This document shows, piece after piece, positions 56,808-64,000 of a stretch of DNA of 64,000 bases (position 1 is the stretch's first letter; each line of letters begins with the position of its first letter). Below the pieces are notes generated by a model, which worked only from the letters and a program-made list of their open reading frames with translations, made no database searches and was not told where the DNA came from. Made by a program: the position numbers and the translations under genes. The stretch spans positions 9,580,001 to 9,644,000 of the forward strand of contig CM068317.1 of assembly GCA_034766995.1 (NCBI GenBank), written 5' to 3'. Origin of the DNA: Acanthacorydalis orientalis. Its lineage: Eukaryota; Arthropoda; Insecta; Megaloptera; Corydalidae.

Positions 56808-58433
56808 AACATTCAATTGATTTAAGTAACACGATATTTATAAAAAAATATATACTCAATTCAAATTTTCTTTATCATTTATGATTTTTGATGAGACAAT
56901 AATAAATTAAAAAAATGGTGTTTTCAGACTACTAAATAGTTATTTCATTCATTAAAGATTTTTCAAATGATTGCCTGCTATACTTTGCTTGTAAAACCAT
57001 CCCCTTTTCTGTATAGCAGTATTCAACTAGCATACTAACTTAGATTACATTTACCCTAGTACCACATTTTTGTCTTAAATATATCTTAATGGAATTCCTT
57101 TTCGTTTTCTTCACTGATTGTATTTAAATTTTTCTGAAAAAAGTTCAGAAGAGAATTTATATAAATACTTTTGATAGAATATTACTTAACGTACTCTTCT
57201 TTGTCTGTATAAAATTAACTATAAAGTAAAAAAATAAATTAAAAAGTATCAAAAATTTATTTGTTGATAATTTTTTGCTCTGCGATTCCGCAAAATGGCC
57301 ATAATTTTTTCGAGTAATTATAATTCGGCAGTTTTTTGTGACTAACTTGTTTCGTATTTACCATTTTTTACTTTCCTATAACCAACTATTTATTTTTTGT
57401 TCATTATTTCATCACAGTAGTTATTTTTTTCGATTTCTATTGTCTAATTCACTTATTTACAGCAATGTTTGTTATAAATAACCTGTAAATAAAATATAAA
57501 ACATTTTTTTTGATATCATGGTAGATATATTAGAAATAATTTTAATACTTGCAATCAGTAGCTGTGATATACGACTTATTCATATGTACAGCATACAGTA
57601 ATAATACCAGTGAGTGTTTATTTAAACTAAGTTTTGAAGAATCAATGAACATCCCTCATTCATAAAGAGTGAACCCCTATTTAAGGCCTCTATCAGTACA
57701 ATATCAAAAATGTTACACTTGAGAAAATAAGTATTTGATTTTTTTTCTCAACTATAAAAAAATATATGTTACAAACAAAATGTGAGTAATTGGGAAAGAT
57801 TTGCATGCTTTTCTGAATTGTAAATTCATATACAGATATATGTTCAGATTCATACAGAGATGATTTAAAAAAACTACTATTTAGCAGATATTTTATCTCA
57901 AGAATAGTCTTTTATATATATAGATAAATAAATAAAGTGTCTTTCTTGAGATGAAACATCTGTTAAATAATAGGTTTTTTTAATCGTTTTTCAAATAATT
58001 TCAATCTGATTTTATTACAAATCTTTCAAATCGAATTAATCACTAAATCATTTAAATCTTTTAATTCTATTTACAAAATAGTTATATACAAAAACAAATT
58101 AAACGTAATATTTTTTATGTTTCAAAAAAAATGAAATTAAGTATACTTATGTGATATAATAAACATTTATAATAAAATACATATTTTTGATAATAATTGT
58201 GACAAGAATTTAATAATATTCTCACTTGTTATATAACAACAATATCCTTTTATAATAAACTAACAACAAATCTAAAATTATTAAGTTATTTTATAATACT
58301 CGTTATAAGTTTTTCAGTTTTAAGTCGGTGTTATCTTGGAACATGGATAGATTTTATACATTTTTATGCCACACATGATATTACTGGCATTTGAATATTT
58401 TAATTTTTTTATTGAAAATTGTATTACAAATTA
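56808..58433. other. AT-rich stretch, no gene seen
   Basis: No array, transposon end or credible frame noticed in about 1.6 kb. Confidence 0.45.
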
Positions 58434-59017
58434 TTAATTCCTTGACATACAAAGACGTCTCTGATACGTCATGTGTTTCTTTTACCATTGTAAACATTGA
58501 CATTCTTTGAGTCGCACGCAGATTTAATTAGAGCAGCTACAAAGTAAATATTAGAAAGAAATAATTATATATATTCAGTGTTACATTGTGAACCATAGAA
58601 ACGAACCCTGCAACATGTCTGTTTTGAATTTACATGAAAGTGATAGTGAAGACCAAATGGGTTACTCGAGTGAGGGCACATTTTCCTGAACATACACCTT
58701 CTACTGATAAAAAGCAACATCCTGCAAAGATATTTTAAGTGTGCTCAAAAAATAATACAAGAAGCGAAACGACTTGGCAGTCTTAAAAAATTCAAATACC
58801 TCCACATTTACCAGAATATTTCGAATAGTTTCGTACTCTACAGAATTTTGAATAATGAATTAATTTGTTATTTGATTATTCCTTATTAATTTTAATTATT
58901 AGCATTGAATTATAATATTTAGAAATGTATGAATATTCTTTTCTTTGTTAAGCTGAAATATAAATAGTATTTATTGGTAATAACGAATTTTTATTAATTC
59001 GTATGTCAAAAGGTTAA
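58434..59017 (+). mobile_element. piggyBac deletion derivative with TTAA ends
   Basis: TTAA at 58434-58437 followed by TTCCTTGACATACAAAG. TTAA at 59014-59017, with the reverse complement reading TTAACCTTTTGACATACGAA. The 584-bp element keeps the first codons and a decayed zinc-ribbon end of a piggyBac-type gene and lacks the whole middle. A short TA array follows the right TTAA (59018-59037). Confidence 0.8.
58615..58851 (+). pseudogene. piggyBac transposase remnant (N-terminus joined to C-terminus)
   Basis: ATG at 58615 opens MSVLNLHESDSEDQMGYSSE, then GTFS and a stop at 58689. This resembles the short acidic start of piggyBac transposases. Directly after, in shifted frames, HPAKRYFKCAQKIIQEAKRL and LHIYQN...SNSFVLYRIL look like the C-terminal zinc-ribbon segment (family pattern C...LHLPECFExFHTLQ). 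The catalytic domain is absent. The gene is broken by a stop and frameshifts. The N-terminal identification is weak by itself; the TTAA ends give it support. Confidence 0.6.
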
Positions 59018-59037
59018 TATATATATATATATATATA

Positions 59038-59560
59038 GGAAAAATTAAAGATGTGCAGTTCTCTCAATAATAATCACGGTTTTATTTAAAGAAATATCTT
59101 TCTTATTCAAAAGCATACTTTATTATTTATATTACTTTCTTTATGTTTGATTGCTCGGTTATTTTTTAATACTAACGTAAAAATATAAATTACCAGCATA
59201 TACTATATATCTCTCTTTAAATTACAGAAATCAATTTATACAAATTTCCGATCAAATTATTTCGTTCACAAATGCAATGATAATATAATAAAAATGTAAA
59301 CACGACATAAATTTGTAATTAGTTTCGATGTAAACTATACAAGCGACACTCATGCGTTCAGCCACAATGGTGTATACATAAATAGAATATCACATGAAAC
59401 GTGCTTATGACTATTTCAAGATATTTCATCAATTAAACTAATACACAAGTCAACACTTCCATTATATAACTGAAATTATCTAAGACGTTGAAACTAACAT
59501 ATGTAACTATTGGAGTTTCGTCTAACCTCACCTATACGTTAAACACGTATAGGTGTACAT
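59038..59560. other. No gene seen; small hairpin
   Basis: CACCTATACGT/ACGTATAGGTG dyad with a 5-base loop at 59529-59555. Otherwise AT-rich. Confidence 0.4.
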
Positions 59561-59880
59561 TTATTTCACGTGTGTGTGTGTGTATGTATGTGTATTTGTA
59601 TGTGCTTTTGATCCCATGGGACCAGGGGTTCGAGTCCGGGTGACGTGTGATAAACCACCTCGGGGATTGTACAATATGTGCGTCGCGTACAATATGCCCT
59701 CACACTGTCTTCGTACCGCCTTCTATTACAAACACCAGCTTGCCTACGGAGATGTTTTCTCGAGACTGAAGACACACATACACACGCATATGTGTGTATA
59801 TATATATATATACGAACCGGCATGTCTTGCGAAAATCTTACGTATGAATGTGTGTGTGTGTGTGTGTGTACGTATAAGAT
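59561..59880. other. GC-richer unique patch between TG/CA arrays, possible old SINE
   Basis: GTGTGTGTGTGTATGTATG on the left and (CA)n/TA/(TG)n on the right enclose about 180 bases of balanced composition. It contains GGTTCGAGTCC at 59627-59637, a perfect match to the tRNA-type B box. No tRNA fold could be built: only two pairs form in the T stem. A tRNA-derived SINE remnant is possible. Frames on both strands have no known domain. Confidence 0.25.
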
Positions 59881-61506
59881 GTACATGTAAGTGATATTGA
59901 TTAGCCGTGTTATGTTTACCGGTTTTATTAACGCCTTAATGAAGGTTGATGATGTTGAAGAATTGATGGTCGGTGATATTTTAGAAGACTTGAACTAAGT
60001 ATATTAATGGAGATTTTTCGTGGTTATATCATACATATATACACATATAAATATGTATGTATAATTTTATATATATATGTATGTATGTATAAACCCAAAA
60101 CATGGTATGCATGCATGCTTAAAAATTAGGCCAGTCTAGTCTTCAAGGAAATATTTTTTTAATCATTTAGTATTTGAGTAGTGTTTCAAATTGAAAATAC
60201 TTTTTTAATGTTTTCCCTCTCTATCTCTCTCTTTATGTATATATATTTAATATTTATACCTTAAAGTTTCAATCTAGAGAAAATATTTCTGATTTCTTCT
60301 AATTTAAACCATTTAATTCCTTTTATTTCCGCAAATATACAATTATTTTTTAATATACTTAATTCAAGTATGTAAGAGATTCTCTTAAAATGAATTTACT
60401 TGTTTTAAATTTTAAATAAGTAATAGTTAATTACACACAAGATTGATACAACACATATTCAGTGTATTTGACGATAATTTTTTCATATCCGATGATGATT
60501 TTTCGTATCCGTTGATGATTTTTCGTATAAATTGTTAAAAAAGTTCTAATTATAAAAAATATGCTGTGCTGGCAATTAATTCTTGACCTTTTCTTGATTC
60601 TGAGACAAAATTACAAAGTCAATTCATTTCTATTCTCAAAGTGAAGCAAAAAAATGACTTGGAGTCATCCTATACAGTGAAAAAAATTTTTTATATAAAA
60701 TAATTGTATATACAACACTGTAATTATTGTATTTTCGGAAATGGATGCAGATCTTTTAATGAATTTTATTCCTCGCAATGATACCATCAATACATCTCGT
60801 TTTCAAGCCACATAACCAAACTTAAAATATCCAATAACCAAAACAAAAAAAAAACGAAACTAACCAAACTTAGTCACAACATTTTTAAATAAAGGCAAGT
60901 TCAATCATTTATTTTACAAGAGTTTTGACTTTTTGTTCTAACCTAATAATCCTATCACAGATATATCGACTATCTTTGAAAAATACACTTAATATATCTG
61001 CCAATCTTAGGTGCACCTTATTCTACACTATTTAAATTCAATATTGAAAAATAGAAAAATGTTTACACCGATTTTCCCTGTTAAATTTCTCTCTCTCTTT
61101 CTCTCTCTGTCTCTCTCTCTCTATATATATACTCGTATATAATTTTTTTAAAAACAACTTCAAAACAAACATTTATTCTCAAATAGTTTATACCCAAGAT
61201 ATTCATTAGCATTCAGATCCAATGATTTAAGATTATGAAAATATATATATTATAATTAAAGACCACAGTTCTTCTAATCTTAAAAGATAATATAATTTTT
61301 TATCAAACATGTTTTAATATGACCAACAATAGAGGAATGAAATTTTTTTTTACTTATAATATAAACATACACAAATCCAATACATTTTAGATAGTTGACA
61401 GGACCACAGAAACAGTCACGTTTTCTAAAGAGTAAATTACTTCAGCAGTAATATGAAAAATAATCTGCAAGAAATAACGAACTGTTAGAGATGCATTAAA
61501 CAAAGA
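59881..61506. other. AT-rich stretch with small arrays, no gene seen
   Basis: TA/TGTA runs at about 60042-60090, a (CT)n-TGTATATA run at 60219-60246, and (CT)n-(TA)n at 61088-61140. No credible gene. Confidence 0.45.
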
Positions 61507-61690
<184 letters not shown>

Positions 61691-61727
61691 ATTCAATTTT
61701 AAACCTGTTAGATTTTTCTGTGATTCG

Positions 61728-61815
61728 GCTCTGAAGATGATAGAATCGTCAAAGAAATGCGCACACGCATCAATCAAAAATGGTCAATAATAATTTATTG
61801 AACATTTTTGGCCAA
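61728..61815. repeat. Dispersed repeat, copy 2 (partner at 42250)
   Basis: TCTGAAGATGATAGAATCGT then CAAAGAAATGCGCACACGC and ATAATTTATTGAACATTTTT align in order with 42250-42335. Confidence 0.65.
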
Positions 61816-62568
61816 ATCGTTTTTTTTTTAGTTTGTAGAATGCAAAAACAAATCTTTTGAGAATGTAAATTTATTCAGAACTGAATTGTGAATTTTTTCA
61901 GAATTGTATTATAAAATAAAAATCGATTAAGATTCTTTTTAAATATAAGAAAAAGTTGTTTTCACAATTATTATTTATTTTAGTATTATAGTATATTTTA
62001 CTCTTTTATCGTTTTATTTTCTGTAAACATGTTCTATTCAAGTTTTCAATTTATTTAGTTGTTATATAGCTATTTGAAAAACACCCACCTACATTGAATC
62101 GAAAAACGACCAACACGTCTCAATCACCATTATTTTCTTTCGTCCGTGAAAAATAGTGCACTTTTCCACACTGTCAAATAAATCAATCGAATGCAGACGC
62201 TTTCAGACTCGCCTATACCAACTCACACACACACGTAGTAACATATAATAAAATATACTTAAACGGACAACGACGGTTGTATGAAACAATGTTAGAAAAA
62301 CTATACAGCTCTCACTTGACACATAAATGAGAGTTGTTCTATTTCACGCGGTGTCTGTACAAGAGACATAAGTGATAAGAGTACATCTTTCAATGTCCAT
62401 TGTTGATCAGTTCAAGGGTGAAGTCCCTATACTCTTAGATCATTTTCAACCCTCATCTGAAAACCATATTTCTCTATATGTTCTATTATTGAATCGTGCT
62501 TTTTTATAATAAAACAGTTATTTTTATTGTTTTATTAGGGACGAGAAACTATACACAGAAAAATTTAG
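61816..62568. other. No gene seen
   Basis: A mid-GC patch lies at 62080-62240; no coding signal. Confidence 0.4.
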
Positions 62569-62570
62569 TG

Positions 62571-62645
<75 letters not shown>

Positions 62646-62707
62646 CATATATATGTATATATATATGTATATACATACATATATATATATACATATATAT
62701 ACGTGTA

Positions 62708-62740
<33 letters not shown>

Positions 62741-62832
62741 GTATACATATACATATATATATGTATACATATACATATATATATATATATTTATATACAT
62801 ACATATACATATATATAAACATATATATATAC

Positions 62833-62887
<55 letters not shown>
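62569..62887. repeat. Large TA/CA/TG alternating array
   Basis: About 320 bases of TA with frequent CATATATATA, GTATATAC and ACATATAC steps. Long frames in all directions are artefacts. Confidence 0.97.
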
Positions 62888-62888
<1 letters not shown>

Positions 62889-62960
62889 ATACTTATTTGT
62901 TTATTGTAAGTAAAAGTTCTTTGGTTTTTCAATGCAGAGATTCTCGACTTTTGTTATGTA

Positions 62961-64000
62961 TTGAGTTGGAACAAAAGTTCTTTGTGTTTTTAAGGTAAAA
63001 TTTAAAGGCCGTGTTTACTTATTTGTACATATATTTATTCTAATACGTATATGCCATTTTCATCCACTACATTTCACCATCTTTCAAGTAGTTTCATAAC
63101 TCTGTCCTCCTAGAACTTGATATATTTCTGGGCGATGAATTGATCCAGATAGTTTCAACAGGCTTCCAAGGAAGTGAATTTTTTTTACATTCAGGGAATT
63201 CTGTAAGGACTGAAACAAATGTTAATCTAGAGGTGCAAGTTCAGGTGAATTGTCGGGTAAGGAAGGACGTCCCAAACAAACTGCACAAATTTCTACTGGG
63301 TTTGCGAAGAGGCGTATGGTCCAACGTTGCGTTAGTGGAGAACGATATACTTTTGATTGGCCAATTCTGGACGCTTTTGATCGATTTCCGCCTTTAATTA
63401 GTCCAAATGAGCACAATACTTCTCCAAATTTATCGTCTGCTTATTTCGGAGAAACTCATAATACACAACACCCTGCTAGTCTCATACACAACATTATTTT
63501 TTTCCGATGATGATCCACTTTTGGAGTAGCTAACGGAGGTTCATTTCGTTTTCCACAAGATCTTTTTTGATCCACATTATTGTAGTTAATCCATTTTTCA
63601 TTGTTCATGATTAATCATTTCAGAAGCGGATCGTTTTTGTTTCTTTTAAGCAGCAAATCATTGATGGAAATGTATTCCATTAAATTTATTTCAGTTAAAT
63701 TATCAGGCAGTCAAACATTGTAGCGATTCACATATCCAAGTGTCTTCAAATGCCTAATAGCACTCATATGAGACACCTGCAGTTTCTCTGCAACAACTGA
63801 ATGCCACTGGAATGCTCTCGATCCTCTGGGTCGAATTTTTCATCTCTGAATCGAGCGGACCACTTTCGAATAGTACTGTCAGCTACGGTACCTTCTCCAT
63901 AAACGGCGGATATATTTTTTATTTAAATTTATATAAATATTTATTAAATTATTTAATGTCGCTACAGCGCATTTTCCTCTCCGGAAATAAAACAGCATCA
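62961..64000 (-). mobile_element. Mauritiana-like mariner, right portion (runs off window)
   Basis: TA at 62959-62960 precedes the end TTGAGTTGGAACAAAAGTTC. The minus-strand transposase remnant fills the rest to the window edge, where the 5' end is not reached. Confidence 0.75.
63030..64000 (-). pseudogene. Mariner transposase pseudogene (mauritiana-like), 5' end beyond window
   Basis: On the minus strand, from the window edge, the frames read RRGKCAATLNNLINIYI (helix-turn-helix start), VRSIQR...PRGSRAFQW, then SHMSAIRHLKTLGYVNRYNV. These are followed by ISINDLLLKRNKNDPLLK and NNEKWINYNNVDQKRSCGKR for the first catalytic motif. DQKRPELANQKYIVLH leads into a decayed second motif (QRNVGPY), and WDVLPYPTIHLNLHL is the degraded third. 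The expected catalytic Asp before EKW is Asn, and the second motif has lost its Asp too. The order and wording fit the mauritiana group, whose best-known member is Mos1. Several frameshifts and stops; non-functional. Confidence 0.8.

Noticed and set aside
59529..59555. Perfect 11-bp hairpin considered as a terminator.
   Set aside because: No gene precedes it, and intrinsic terminators are not expected in a eukaryotic window.
59600..59680. tRNA gene suggested by the B box.
   Set aside because: No acceptor, D or anticodon stem can be built and the T stem has only two pairs.
63140..63510. Two plus-strand frames of 85-86 residues near the right edge.
   Set aside because: They are antisense to the mauritiana-like transposase remnant, whose motifs are on the minus strand.

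Overview
The window is very AT-rich eukaryotic DNA that I read as insect, possibly hymenopteran. The evidence is the density of (TA)n arrays (more than 50), the many mariner-type transposon remnants, several piggyBac-type remnants, and a few short CpG-rich islands in AT-rich background. The order-level guess is inference only. I found no intact host protein-coding gene, no rRNA, no convincing tRNA and no CRISPR array. Most long open frames are either translations of TA arrays (Tyr/Ile/His/Met repeats) or pieces of decayed transposases. The window is best read as intergenic or deep-intron sequence filled by layers of DNA transposons and microsatellites.

Layout. 0-5 kb: a piggyBac C-terminal remnant (minus strand), a 159-bp tandem duplication, a 433-bp TA-flanked MITE, a long inverted repeat whose loop is a TA/CA/TG array, and copy 1 of an unnamed 0.5-kb repeat family. 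5-13 kb: microsatellites, copy 2 of that family, and a near full-length decayed mariner (11527-12825) lying inside a TA array. 13-28 kb: CpG islands near 13.5, 16.0, 20.1 and 27.8 kb, three internally deleted mariners, copy 3 of the 0.5-kb family, a nested hairpin repeat, and a 72-bp TTAA-flanked miniature element. 28.8-31.6 kb: a TTAA-bounded piggyBac-like element that holds a Tigger/pogo-type transposase fragment on the opposite strand. 32.5-38.8 kb: a cluster of mariner-type fragments from at least four families plus a DUF4817-like helix-turn-helix fragment. 39.9-47.8 kb: a diverged tandem repeat, deleted mariners flanked by a duplicated segment, and a second copy of the GGGTCG-end mariner with mirror-image microsatellites on both sides. 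48-55 kb: more CpG-rich islands, two copies of a GC-rich repeat ending in CTAGT, and a near-perfect 90-nt hairpin. 55-64 kb: large TA arrays, a second piggyBac C-terminal remnant, a 584-bp TTAA-bounded piggyBac deletion derivative, and at the right edge a mauritiana-like mariner that runs off the window.

Nothing here acts as a pathway. The parts relate through mobile-element biology: non-autonomous derivatives share terminal repeats with decayed relatives, and TA arrays repeatedly abut element ends. The most unusual items are the 90-nt hairpin at 55111-55200, the long inverted repeat at 3316-4085, the three-copy 0.5-kb family, the mariner derivatives with a common internal deletion, and the mirror-flanked element at 45.2-45.8 kb.
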